Below, in pieces: positions 28,668 through 37,313 of a stretch of 64,000 bases of DNA (the first letter of the stretch is position 1; every line of letters begins with the position of its first letter). The DNA comes from UBA2970 sp965221075 (GTDB lineage: Bacteria > Verrucomicrobiota > Verrucomicrobiia > Limisphaerales > AAA164-E04). Position numbers and translations under genes: made by a program. A model generated the notes under the pieces. The model ran no database searches, was not told the origin of the DNA, and saw only the letters and a program-made list of their open reading frames with translations. The DNA lies in assembly GCA_965221075.1 (NCBI GenBank), contig OZ244865.1, forward strand, positions 868,001 through 932,000, given 5' to 3'.

Positions 28668-30680
28668 ATGATCCCCCTGCTGGTCGCCGCCGGATACCTG
28701 CTCCTGCTCCTGGCCCTGGGGCTGGCCAGCAGCCGCTTCTTCCGGGGAACGAGCCGCGACTTCTTCGTGGCGAGCCACTCCATCGGCCCCTTCGTGCTGC
28801 TGATGAGCCTCTTCGGGACCACCATGACCTCCTTCGCCCTGGTGGGATCCACCGGGAAGGCCTTCGAGCGGGGCATCGGGGTGTTCGGGCTGATGGCCTC
28901 GATCAGCGCCCTGGTCCACGTGGCGGTCTTCTACTTCCTGGGGCTCAGGCTGTGGGGCATCGGGCGTCGCCACGGTTACGTCACCCAGATCCAGTACTTC
29001 CGGGCCCGCTTCGGCTCTCCGGCCCTGGGCTACGCGCTCTTCCCCTGCCTGGTGCTGCTGATGGTCCCCTACCTGCTGATCGGGATCAAGGGAGCCGGCA
29101 GCACCCTTCTCCCCCTGACCGCCGGGGCCTTTCCCGACCTGTTCCCCCCTCCCGAGAACCGCCCCGAATGGGCCGGCGGCATCCCCCCCTGGCTCACCGG
29201 GCTGGCCGTATGCCTGGTGGTCATGACCTACGTGTTCCTGGGCGGCTCCCGGGGAGCGGCCTGGGCCAACACCTTCCAGACCCTGGTGTTCATCGCCACC
29301 GGACTGGTCGCCTTCGCCTTCATCGCCCAGGCGCTGGGGGGCATGCGCCAGGCCGCCGAGATCACTCCCCAGCTGCGCAGGGGGACTGGAGAACTGAAAC
29401 TGGAGAAGTCCCACCGCTACGATCCCGGCCGGCAGGAGCTGGCGATCCTGGAAGATTCATCAAGGGAGGAGGGCCGCCCCGGCGTCGCCTCCCCCTCGGC
29501 CTCCAGCGATCCAGACGACAGCGTTCCTTCCGATCCGCCGGGAAGCGGATCCGCCGCCAGCCCTGGCGACGATTCCCTGGAGGAGGACCCGCTGCTCCAG
29601 GAGATGCTCGAGGTAGTCGAGGACGACCGCCAGAACACCGGCCAGAACATCCAAGAATTCCGGTTGCAGGATAGCAGATTCGGCCAGTGGGCTGACCGTC
29701 TCGATGGCCACAGGCCCTATCTGGCCCGCACCTCGATCAGGCCAGGCCAGACCATTCCCGGGATGGACAGCGTGATCGTTCCATGGAGCAGGGTCAGTAT
29801 TAGGGGGGACTCGGGCTTCGTCGGGGAGCTGGGCTTCGGCAAGTGGCTCTTCTTCACCTACCTCTTCGTGCCCCTGAGCGCGGGGATGTTCCCGCACCTG
29901 TTCCAGAACTGGCTGACCGCGCGCCGGGCCTCCGCCTTCCGCCTGACCTTCGTCGCCTATCCCATCTGCATGCTGCTGGTCTGGCTGCCCTGCGTTCTGA
30001 TCGGCACTTGGGCGACGGGCGTCCTCGATTCCTCCATCCCCTCCTCGATGGTGCTGGGCGAGATGCTGCGGCTGCTGCTGGACAGCCCCCTCCTTACGGG
30101 ACTTCTCGCCGCGGGGATCCTGGCCGCGATCATGTCCTCGCTCGACTCCCAGTTCCTCAGCCTGAGCTCCATCTTCACCAACGACGTGGTGCTGCATGCC
30201 GCCAAGGGCAGGGAGATCTTCTCCGAACGCGAGACCATCTGGATCGCCCGCGTCTTCGTGGTGATGGTGGTCGTGGTGGCCTGGGCCCTCTCCCTGGTGG
30301 TCACCTCCGGCGTCTTCGACCTGGCCGTCTGGTGCTTCACCGGCTTCTCCGCCCTGGTCCCTCCCCTGGTCGCCAGCCTCTACTGGCGCAGGACCACCCT
30401 GGCGGGCGTCTACGCATCGCTGGCGGCGGGCATGGGATGCTGGCTGTTTCTCCTCGCCCTATCCACCCTATCCACCCTGTCCTCGCTGTCCGCCCGATCC
30501 CGCGTCCCCGGGCCGTGGGATTTCTCCCTGGACCCTGTCGTCCATCCCTCGGCGTGGTGCTTCCTGGCCTCCTCCCTGGCCCTGGCCGGAGTCTCCCTGG
30601 CGACCCGCCCTCCCGAGGAGGCGATCCTGAAGAAGTTCTTTCCCGGCGCCCGCAGGGGGGCGGAGGGGGAGGCCCCGTGA
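28668..30680 (+). CDS. Sodium:solute symporter family protein with a large inserted loop
   Basis: A 670-residue transporter of the SSS family (PanF-like) with about 13 membrane helices. The conserved N-terminal core is present: FFRGTSRDFFVASHSIGPF, LFGTTMTSFALVGSTGKAFERG, TQIQYFRARFGS. Residues about 226-388 are an extra hydrophilic stretch, acidic and Ser/Pro-rich, between helices that are normally close; its codons are less GC-biased than the rest. After it the family pattern resumes (GMFPHLFQNWLTARRASAFR, AAIMSSLDSQFLSLSSIFTNDV). The solute is unknown; the neighbouring secreted propellers hint at a carbohydrate or organic acid. Confidence 0.88.
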   Translation: MIPLLVAAGYLLLLLALGLASSRFFRGTSRDFFVASHSIGPFVLLMSLFGTTMTSFALVGSTGKAFERGIGVFGLMASISALVHVAVFYFLGLRLWGIGRRHGYVTQIQYFRARFGSPALGYALFPCLVLLMVPYLLIGIKGAGSTLLPLTAGAFPDLFPPPENRPEWAGGIPPWLTGLAVCLVVMTYVFLGGSRGAAWANTFQTLVFIATGLVAFAFIAQALGGMRQAAEITPQLRRGTGELKLEKSHRYDPGRQELAILEDSSREEGRPGVASPSASSDPDDSVPSDPPGSGSAASPGDDSLEEDPLLQEMLEVVEDDRQNTGQNIQEFRLQDSRFGQWADRLDGHRPYLARTSIRPGQTIPGMDSVIVPWSRVSIRGDSGFVGELGFGKWLFFTYLFVPLSAGMFPHLFQNWLTARRASAFRLTFVAYPICMLLVWLPCVLIGTWATGVLDSSIPSSMVLGEMLRLLLDSPLLTGLLAAGILAAIMSSLDSQFLSLSSIFTNDVVLHAAKGREIFSERETIWIARVFVVMVVVVAWALSLVVTSGVFDLAVWCFTGFSALVPPLVASLYWRRTTLAGVYASLAAGMGCWLFLLALSTLSTLSSLSARSRVPGPWDFSLDPVVHPSAWCFLASSLALAGVSLATRPPEEAILKKFFPGARRGAEGEAP

Positions 30681-30702
30681 CGCGCCGCCGCCGAGAGGAT
30701 CG

Positions 30703-30732
30703 TTGAAGGGGAAGGCAGGAGGGCGGTATGGT
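30703..30732 (+). promoter_or_regulatory. Candidate promoter for the acid-reduction operon
   Basis: TTGAAG (30703-30708), 18-bp spacer, TATGGT (30727-30732), 9 bp before the ATG at 30742. This predicts an almost leaderless message. Confidence 0.38.
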
Positions 30733-30741
30733 CCGGGGCCG

Positions 30742-31827
30742 ATGAACCAGTCCGTGTCCGAGGATGAGGTCCGCAGCGCCGCGGAGCAGCTGGACTCCCA
30801 GGTGCGGGAGATCGTGCAGTGGCACTTCTCCCCCGAGTCGGGATGCCCCTTCTGGCTGGACTGGGCCCGCAAGGAGGGCTGGGACCCCAGGGAGGAGATC
30901 CGCACCATGGACCAGCTGATCGGGCGCTTCCCCCACTTCCAGGACGAATGGCTCAGGGACCTGCAGCCCGAGGTCTGGGTGCCCCGGGCCTTCGCCGGGA
31001 AGCCCTTCAACGTGTTCGAGACCGGAGGGACCACCGGCATGCCCAAGCAGCGCGTCAACTGGAACGACTTCCGGGTGGACTACAGCGAGTTCTCCGAGAA
31101 GATCTCCGACCAGCACTTCCCCCGGGACCACTACTGGCTGATGATGGGGCCCACCGGCCCCCGGCGCCTGCGGCTGGCGATCGAGCACCTGGCCAACGTG
31201 CGGGGCTGCTCCTGCTACTTCGTCGACATGGATCCCCGCTTCGTCAAGCGGGCCCTGCGGCAGGGCAAGCCCGAGGTGGCCCGCAGCTACATGGACCATG
31301 TGCTGGAGCAGGCGATCGTGCTCTTCAAGCACCGCCGGATCAGCGGGCTGTTCACCACTCCCAAGCTGCTGGAGGCGCTCTCCGAGCGCCTGGACCTGTG
31401 GGGAGCCGGGGTGCGCGGGGTCTTCTGCGGGGGCACCACCATGGAGCCCCAGTTCGTCCGCTTCCTGGTCGAGGAGGTCCTGGAGAACCGCATCGGCTTC
31501 TATCCCACCTACGGCAACACCCTGATGGGGCTGGCGGCCAGCGTGCCCCTGGAGCCCGAGGACCAGTACTCGATCACCTACTACGCCCCGCAGCCCCGGG
31601 CCGTGCTGCGGGTGGTCGATCCGGAGGACACCTCCAGCCTGCGCGGGTACGGCCAGTGGGGCAGGGTGGAGCTGACCACCCTGACCCGGGAGTTCTTCAT
31701 GCCCCGCTTCCTGGAGCGCGACGAGGCGCTGCGGCGCCCTCCCCGAGCTCCCTACGCCTGGGACGGGGTGGGCGATGTGCGCCCCTTCGGAGCGATGGAG
31801 AAGAAGGTGGTGGAAGGAGTCTACTAG
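30742..31827 (+). CDS. Adenylate-forming (PaaK/LuxE-like) enzyme
   Basis: A 361-residue protein with the AMP-binding loop ETGGTTGMPKQR (about residues 93-104) and later segments typical of phenylacetate-CoA-ligase-like enzymes (ISGLFTTPKLLEAL, GVFCGGTTMEPQF, FYPTYGNTLMG). It is about 70 residues shorter than PaaK because the C-terminal lid domain is reduced, a length closer to the LuxE acyl-protein synthetase group. It probably activates a carboxylate as acyl-AMP. Two base pairs separate it from the aldehyde dehydrogenase gene. Substrate unknown. Confidence 0.72.
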   Translation: MNQSVSEDEVRSAAEQLDSQVREIVQWHFSPESGCPFWLDWARKEGWDPREEIRTMDQLIGRFPHFQDEWLRDLQPEVWVPRAFAGKPFNVFETGGTTGMPKQRVNWNDFRVDYSEFSEKISDQHFPRDHYWLMMGPTGPRRLRLAIEHLANVRGCSCYFVDMDPRFVKRALRQGKPEVARSYMDHVLEQAIVLFKHRRISGLFTTPKLLEALSERLDLWGAGVRGVFCGGTTMEPQFVRFLVEEVLENRIGFYPTYGNTLMGLAASVPLEPEDQYSITYYAPQPRAVLRVVDPEDTSSLRGYGQWGRVELTTLTREFFMPRFLERDEALRRPPRAPYAWDGVGDVRPFGAMEKKVVEGVY

Positions 31828-31829
31828 CC

Positions 31830-33284
31830 ATGGAGCCGCCCCACATCCCCTGCCTGCGCTTCGGCGAGCCCTACCAGAGCCTCGACCGGAGCCCGATCCT
31901 CGACTGCCGCACCGGAGAGGAACTGGCGAGCGTCTCCCAGGTCAACGCGGGCCTGGTGCGGCGCGATCTCATGCGCCGCTCCCGCGCCGCCCGGAAGTCC
32001 CTGCGCCGGTTCACGGCGGAGGAGCTGATCGGGATCTCCGACCGGGCCGGAAAGCTGTTCCTCGAAGGCTCCCTCCCCCTGGGCGAGGGAGAGCAGAACC
32101 CCGATGACTACGTCCGGTCGCTCTCCGCCTCCAGCGGCCTTCCCCATGCGATGGTGCGGCGCAACATGGAGAAGATCCGCCACGCCCTCTCCAGCATGCG
32201 GACGGTCCTCTCCGGGCTGACCCGGGGCCTGGACCTGAAGATCCTGGACCGGGGCCTGGGGCGGCAGTTCGGGACCCGGATCGGCTACTTCCCGGTGGCC
32301 GACGTCCTGGGGCTGGTGATGCCCAGCAACTCGCCCGCGGTCAACTCGCTTTGGCTGCCGGCCGTGGCCCTGCGCATCCCGGTGGCTCTCAAGCCCGGAA
32401 GGGAGGAGCCCTGGACCCCGTGGCGCCTGTTCCAGGCCTTCCTGGCCGCGGGAGCCCCCGCCGAGGCCTTCGGCTTCTACCCCACCGATCACGAAGGGGC
32501 CAGCGCGCTGCCCCAGCTGTGCGGCCGCACCCTGGTCTTCGGAGACGAGAAGACGACCGCCCGCTACGCCGGAAACCCGGCGGTCCAGGTGCACGGCCCC
32601 GGCTACAGCAAGATCCTCCTGGGCGAGGACCAGGCCGACCGGTGGGAGAGCCACCTGGAGGTGATGGCGCGCAGCGTGGTGGAGAACGGGGGGCGCAGCT
32701 GCGTCAACGCCTCGGCCATCCTGACGCCCCGACACGGCAGGGAGATCGCCGAGGCCCTGGCCCGGAGGCTGGGCCCTCTGGAGCCCCTTCCCGCCGACCA
32801 TCCCGAGGCGGCCCTCTCGGCCTTCGCCAACCCCGCCATGGCCGAGTACATCGACGGGGCGATCGAGGCCGGCCTGGAAGAGCCCGGAGCAGAGGAGACG
32901 ACCACCCCCCACCGCGGCGGCCCCCGGCTGGTCCGCTTCGAGAACGCCACCTACCTGCGCCCGACCATCGTCCGCTGCGATAGCACGCGGCATCCGCTCT
33001 TCAACCGCGAGTTCCTCTGCCCCTACGCCGCGGTGGCGGAGGTGCCCCAGGAGAAGATGCTGGAGGAGATGGGGCCCACCCTGGTGGCCAGCGCCATCAC
33101 CGAGGATCCCGGATTCGTCGCCGACCTGATCGACAGCCCCCTGATCCAGCGGCTCAACCTGGGGCCGGTTCCCACCATGCAGGTGTCCTGGGACCAGCCC
33201 CACGAGGGCAACATGTTCGAGTTCCTCTACCACCGGCGCTCCATCGAGGTATCGGAGGAGCTCGCCTCGGCGCTGGTCGCCTGA
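31830..33284 (+). CDS. Aldehyde dehydrogenase-fold protein (acyl reductase candidate)
   Basis: A 484-residue ALDH-superfamily protein with GLVMPSNSPAVNSLWLPAVALRIPVALKPG (nucleotide-binding strand, quoted only in part here) and the catalytic Cys291 in VENGGRSCVNASA. The usual general-base Glu motif ELGG is not obvious, so hydrolytic oxidation may be replaced by reductive chemistry on an activated acyl group, as in LuxC-type enzymes. Placement between an acid-activating enzyme and an alcohol dehydrogenase supports acid-to-aldehyde reduction. That direction is my inference. Confidence 0.78.
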   Translation: MEPPHIPCLRFGEPYQSLDRSPILDCRTGEELASVSQVNAGLVRRDLMRRSRAARKSLRRFTAEELIGISDRAGKLFLEGSLPLGEGEQNPDDYVRSLSASSGLPHAMVRRNMEKIRHALSSMRTVLSGLTRGLDLKILDRGLGRQFGTRIGYFPVADVLGLVMPSNSPAVNSLWLPAVALRIPVALKPGREEPWTPWRLFQAFLAAGAPAEAFGFYPTDHEGASALPQLCGRTLVFGDEKTTARYAGNPAVQVHGPGYSKILLGEDQADRWESHLEVMARSVVENGGRSCVNASAILTPRHGREIAEALARRLGPLEPLPADHPEAALSAFANPAMAEYIDGAIEAGLEEPGAEETTTPHRGGPRLVRFENATYLRPTIVRCDSTRHPLFNREFLCPYAAVAEVPQEKMLEEMGPTLVASAITEDPGFVADLIDSPLIQRLNLGPVPTMQVSWDQPHEGNMFEFLYHRRSIEVSEELASALVA

Positions 33285-33298
33285 GAGGGCCCTCGCCG

Positions 33299-34477
33299 AT
33301 GCCGAGCCAAGCGGAGCGGGAGTCCCGCCTTCCCTCCTTCACCCTGGCGCCCCCGCCGCGGCTGGTCTTCGGCGAGGGGGCCTCGGGGCAGGCCGGGGAA
33401 TGGGCGGCCCGGCTGGGGGCCAGGCGCGTGCTGGTGGTCACCGATCCGGGGATCGTCGCGGCCGGACACGCCCGGACGGTGTGCCGCTCTCTGGACCAGG
33501 CCGGGCTGGCCTGCTCGGTCCACGGCCAGGTCCGGGAGAACCCCACCACGGTGGACGTCGCCCGCTGCGTCGAGGCGGCCCGGGAGTCCGGGGCGGAGGC
33601 TCTGGTCGGCCTGGGAGGGGGCAGCAGCATGGACACCGCCAAGGGATGCAACTTCCTGCTCACCAACGGGGGCGAGATGAGGGACTACCAGGGGATCGGG
33701 AAGGCCCAGCGAACCATGCTGCCCCTGATCGCCGTTCCCACCACCGCCGGCACGGGCAGCGAGTGCCAGTCCTTCGCCCTGATCGCCGACGAGGAAACCC
33801 ACCAGAAGATGGCCTGCGGCGATCCCAAGGCCGCGGCCCGGGTGGCGCTGCTCGACCCCCTGCTCACCCTCTCGCAGCCCGACGGGGTGACCGCCCACAC
33901 CGGGGTGGACGCCCTCTCGCACGCCCTGGAGTCGGCGGTGACCAGAGCCCGCACCCCGGTCTCGTCGATCTGGTCCCGGGAGGCCTTCGTCCGGATCGCC
34001 CGGGCGCTGCCCCGGGTGCTGGAGCGGGGCGGGGATCTCGGGGCGCGGGCCGACATGCAGCTGGGCGCGGCCTTCTCGGGGATGGCCATCGAGAACAGCA
34101 TGCTGGGCGCGGCCCATTCCGCGGCCAACCCCCTGACCGCCCGCTACGGCATCATCCACGGCGAGGCGGTGGGGATCATGCTTCCGGCGGTGCTGGACTG
34201 GAACTCCCGGCTCGAGGACGCCCGCCGGATCTACGCCGAGCTGGCGCGCCTGGGGGGGATTCCCTCCTCGGGAGAGGACGGCCTGGAGGGCCTCCGGCAG
34301 TGGCTGCGGCGGCTGCTGGAGCAGGCCTCCATACCCCTCTCCCTCTCGGCCCACGGAGTGCCGCGCGGGGACCTTCCCTTGCTGGCCCGGGAGGCCTCCC
34401 GCCAGTGGACCGCGCAGTTCAATCCCCGGCCGCTTTCGGAAGGGGATTTCGAGGAGCTCTACCGGAGGGCGGCCTGA
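33299..34477 (+). CDS. Iron-containing alcohol dehydrogenase
   Basis: A 392-residue group III alcohol dehydrogenase. The NAD-binding GGGSSMDTAKG (107-117) and PTTAGTGSE (147-155) are intact. The four metal ligands are at Asp204, His208 (GVDALSHALES), His273 and His287 (AAHSAANPLTARYGIIHGE). It could reduce the aldehyde made by the preceding enzyme. The 14-bp gap and shared direction support a three-gene operon; the tRNA gene follows 46 bp later. Confidence 0.92.
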   Translation: MPSQAERESRLPSFTLAPPPRLVFGEGASGQAGEWAARLGARRVLVVTDPGIVAAGHARTVCRSLDQAGLACSVHGQVRENPTTVDVARCVEAARESGAEALVGLGGGSSMDTAKGCNFLLTNGGEMRDYQGIGKAQRTMLPLIAVPTTAGTGSECQSFALIADEETHQKMACGDPKAAARVALLDPLLTLSQPDGVTAHTGVDALSHALESAVTRARTPVSSIWSREAFVRIARALPRVLERGGDLGARADMQLGAAFSGMAIENSMLGAAHSAANPLTARYGIIHGEAVGIMLPAVLDWNSRLEDARRIYAELARLGGIPSSGEDGLEGLRQWLRRLLEQASIPLSLSAHGVPRGDLPLLAREASRQWTAQFNPRPLSEGDFEELYRRAA

Positions 34478-34484
34478 TTTCCCG

Positions 34485-34513
34485 TTGCAATCCGGAGGCG
34501 ACTGTGGTCCATT
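34485..34513 (+). promoter_or_regulatory. Weak candidate promoter for tRNA-Thr
   Basis: TTGCAA (34485-34490) and TCCATT (34508-34513) with a 17-bp spacer, ending 10 bp before the tRNA. The -10 matches the consensus at only three positions. Confidence 0.25.
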
Positions 34514-34523
34514 CGCTTCCAGG

Positions 34524-34598
34524 GCCAGCTTAGCTCAGCGGCAGAGCAGCGGTTTTGTAAACCGCCGGTCGTCGGTTCGATCCCGACAGCTGGCTCCA
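34524..34598 (+). tRNA. tRNA-Thr (anticodon UGU), CCA encoded
   Basis: A 75-nt cloverleaf: acceptor GCCAGCT pairs with AGCTGGC; the D arm is AGCTCAGCGGCAGAGCA; anticodon stem GCGGT/ACCGC encloses TTTGTAA, giving anticodon TGT. The T arm GTCGG-TTCGATC-CCGAC is perfect. Discriminator T is followed by an encoded CCA. UGU reads ACA and other Thr codons by wobble. Confidence 0.95.
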
Positions 34599-34614
34599 TC
34601 CCGCCTCCCTCCGC

Positions 34615-35433
34615 ATGAAATTCTCCATCTGCAACGAGATCTTCAGGGACTGGGAGATGGAGCGGACGCTCCGCTTCGTCCGAGAGGCGGGATACGACGC
34701 CATCGAGATCGCCCCCTTCACCCTCGCTGCCCATGTGACCGAGATCCCGGCGCAGGCCCGGCGCAGGCTCCGCTCCCAGGCCGAGGGGATCGGGCTGGAG
34801 ATCTCCGCCATCCACTGGGTGCTGGCGGGGACCGAGGGAATGCACATGACCCATCCGTTCCCGGAGGTGCGGGAGCGGACCGCCGCCTACTTCTGCGATC
34901 TGGTCGACTTCTGCAGCGACCTGGGAGCCAGCGCCGTCGTGGTGGGCTCCCCCAAGCAGCGCAGCCTGAAGCCCGGGGTGGCCATGGAGCAGGCCCTGGA
35001 CTATGCCCGCGAGGTGTTCGCCCCCTCGATCCGGCGGGCCGAGGAGAAGGGGGTCGTAGTCTGCCTGGAGCCCCTGGCCCCCTCGGAGACCGACTTCGTG
35101 AACTCGGCGCAGGAGGCCATCGCCTTCGTCCGCCAGTTCGGCTCGCCCGCCTTCAGCACCATCCTCGACGTCAAGGCCATGTGCAGCATGGGCCGGCCCA
35201 TGCACGACATCATCCGGGACTCGGCCGGGGAGTTCGCCTACTTCCACGCCAACGACTTCAACCTCAAGGGCCCGGGCTTCGGCGACATCGACTTCGTCCC
35301 CATCGCCGAGGCCCTGCGCCAGGCCGGCTACGACGGCTACGTCTCGGTGGAGGTCTTCGACTTCGAAGAGGGCCCCGAGGCCATCGCCACCCGGAGCCTG
35401 GAGTACCTGCGCCGGTCCTTCGGCATCTCCTGA
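34615..35433 (+). CDS. Sugar phosphate isomerase/epimerase-like TIM-barrel protein
   Basis: A 272-residue AP-endonuclease-2/xylose-isomerase-like barrel: MKFSICNEIF at the start, AGYDAIEIAPF, ISAIHWVLAG, then the metal-ligand strands VVVCLEPLAP (Glu), FSTILDVKAM (Asp), FAYFHANDFN (His) and YVSVEVFDFE (Glu). This ligand set is that of hydroxypyruvate-isomerase and tagatose/psicose-epimerase-type enzymes. The substrate is unknown. It starts 16 bp after the tRNA and ends before a divergent-composition ATPase gene. Confidence 0.87.
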   Translation: MKFSICNEIFRDWEMERTLRFVREAGYDAIEIAPFTLAAHVTEIPAQARRRLRSQAEGIGLEISAIHWVLAGTEGMHMTHPFPEVRERTAAYFCDLVDFCSDLGASAVVVGSPKQRSLKPGVAMEQALDYAREVFAPSIRRAEEKGVVVCLEPLAPSETDFVNSAQEAIAFVRQFGSPAFSTILDVKAMCSMGRPMHDIIRDSAGEFAYFHANDFNLKGPGFGDIDFVPIAEALRQAGYDGYVSVEVFDFEEGPEAIATRSLEYLRRSFGIS

Positions 35434-35504
35434 GGCCGACACGGGGGGGCTCCTCGTCTCCGTTCCGCAAGCTCCCATCCGGTGCAGGCGGGGGGCGATC
35501 CTTC

Positions 35505-37085
35505 TCAGGGATAGAGATCCCTGCTCCTCCATCGCTCCAGCCGATCCTGCAGATCTTCAACCAGGGGCTGGATGGCGCTTTCCTTCCGCTCCGTCTCGAG
35601 CCGGGCAACCTCCCGGGCGATGCCATGCGTTGTGGTATCGAAGAATTCGGCCAGCTCGTTCAGCTTGGACTTGGCTATCTCGGCGGTCTTGTCGGATGCC
35701 GAGTTATAGACCGAATCCAGCTTACCCATCTCCGTGGCGAGCGCGCTCAATGACGCGAAGCTCAGCTGACGAGCTTCCGGCGATCGATCTTCGGAATAGC
35801 TCCTGAGCACATCCCAGATCCAGGCCTCCGGCCCGTCGGACCCTGGAAGGAACAAAAGCTGGACTTTGCCGTTTTCCAGATCCCTCAGTTTCGTCTCGGC
35901 TCCGCTACCGATCTTGTCGCCATCGAGGATGAAGATGAAGTTGTCCAGCTGGCCGAACTTCAGGAACGCCTTCGCATGGGTGGGAAACTCGTCGGCTCCT
36001 GTATTTCGGCCGATGCGGACCGAATCCCTCCTGGCGTTGGATCGCGGCAGGAGGACATCGAACACGCCGTCCAGGACGTCCTCCGCCGTCTCGTCCTCGC
36101 AGAGCAGATTGAGTGCTTCCCGAGATCTGCCGTAGAACGCGTTCTGGATGATGTCGCGGTAGGGGGGACTGATGGCGACCTGGCCCGAATCGTCTCGTTC
36201 AAGGAAAATGCGCCCATTGGGCGGAACGGAATCCAGGACGACGGGACTGTGGGTGGTCACGATGATCTGGAAATTGTTGCGCAGGGCAAGCTGCTGCAAG
36301 TGAAGCATGAGCAGCTGCTGGACCCAGGGATGCAGTCCCGCTTCCACTTCGTCGATCAGGATCAGGGCTCCCTCGGTCTGGGCTATTTCCTTCGAAAGCC
36401 TGAAGATGGCGCGTTCTCCAGCGGACATGTGCAGTTCGGAGTAGGTCGTGTCATGCGCGCCTTCACGGGTTGCGAACAGCAGGTTCCTTCTTCCTCTGGA
36501 CAGATCCACGACTTCGGAATACCTGAAAGGAAGGATCCTTTGAGCGAATTCTATCTCCGAGATAGTCAGCCTTTTCTCGTCCGGCAGAGTCTTTGAACGC
36601 GTCATCCCGAGAATTCCGTGCATCTCGGAGGGATTGCCGAGATTGCTCAGAGTCCGGAGGTAGACATGGCGAACTGGCTGGCCGGCCTTTCCACGCCTCA
36701 TGGATTGCCGCTTCCACTCGTTGGCCCGCCGCCATCTCATCGTGGACCTCCCTTCCGGAGTCCGGTATTCGAAATCCATCACGGCTTCGCCCCTCGGGTC
36801 CATGCGCCCTCCATGAGCGGGCCTGTAGCTTGAAAACAGGGTGGACGGAGCGAAATCCCTCGGCCCCGCGCCTGGAACTCGGTAGGCGCATGCCGCCGCG
36901 GAGAGCAGCGTCGACTTGCCGCAGGCGTTGGCTCCAGCGATCACGCTGACTGGATAGTCGAAGACCGCCCTGAGGTTTCTTATGCCCCGGATTCCATCGA
37001 GCCGGATCTCGGTCAGGAATTGAGGAAGGCGGAACTTCTTTTCCTGAAGGCGCACCCAAAGTTCCTCGAAGCGTCTTTCGATCAT
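35505..37085 (-). CDS. OLD-family-like ATPase with C-terminal TOPRIM domain (candidate defence nuclease)
   Basis: A 526-residue protein combining an SMC/ABC-type ATPase (Walker A GANACGKST at 51-59; signature MSAGERAIFRLSKE near 220-233; Walker B LILIDEVEAGLHP at 241-253; TTHS at 277-280) with a TOPRIM-like region (LLCEDETAE, Glu330; FILDGDKIG, Asp388 and Asp390). That is the architecture of OLD nucleases such as GajA. No UvrD-type helicase or other partner is adjacent, so Gabija is not complete here. Codon use is visibly less GC-biased than the neighbours, suggesting acquisition. An anti-phage role is inferred. Confidence 0.82.
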   Translation of the reverse strand: MIERRFEELWVRLQEKKFRLPQFLTEIRLDGIRGIRNLRAVFDYPVSVIAGANACGKSTLLSAAACAYRVPGAGPRDFAPSTLFSSYRPAHGGRMDPRGEAVMDFEYRTPEGRSTMRWRRANEWKRQSMRRGKAGQPVRHVYLRTLSNLGNPSEMHGILGMTRSKTLPDEKRLTISEIEFAQRILPFRYSEVVDLSRGRRNLLFATREGAHDTTYSELHMSAGERAIFRLSKEIAQTEGALILIDEVEAGLHPWVQQLLMLHLQQLALRNNFQIIVTTHSPVVLDSVPPNGRIFLERDDSGQVAISPPYRDIIQNAFYGRSREALNLLCEDETAEDVLDGVFDVLLPRSNARRDSVRIGRNTGADEFPTHAKAFLKFGQLDNFIFILDGDKIGSGAETKLRDLENGKVQLLFLPGSDGPEAWIWDVLRSYSEDRSPEARQLSFASLSALATEMGKLDSVYNSASDKTAEIAKSKLNELAEFFDTTTHGIAREVARLETERKESAIQPLVEDLQDRLERWRSRDLYP

Positions 37086-37313
37086 GTCCGTTCTCCCGTC
37101 CTGCCGCGTGATCGGGATGGCGCAAGGCGGAAGGCGGAAGGAAGGCTCCGGCGGCCTGGGGATGCGTTGGCGAGCGCCGGTGGCGTGGAGCCGGCGCCAT
37201 CCGCCGCTTTCGCGGCCTGTCGGTCCGAGGGGGGGCGTGGGCCTGGACCGCTCTCCTTTCTCCGCTTCAGTCGCTGGGTTCGGCCGGGAGCAGAGCGCGG
37301 GCCTAGGCAGGCT

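Noticed and set aside
35505..37085. A complete Gabija or PARIS system
   Set aside because: No UvrD-like helicase or separate AriB-type gene is adjacent; only one OLD-like protein is present.
34524..37085. Genomic island integrated at the tRNA-Thr gene
   Set aside because: The tRNA is intact with no repeated 3' end seen nearby and no integrase. Only the OLD-like gene looks foreign, and it is separated by an ordinary-looking isomerase gene.
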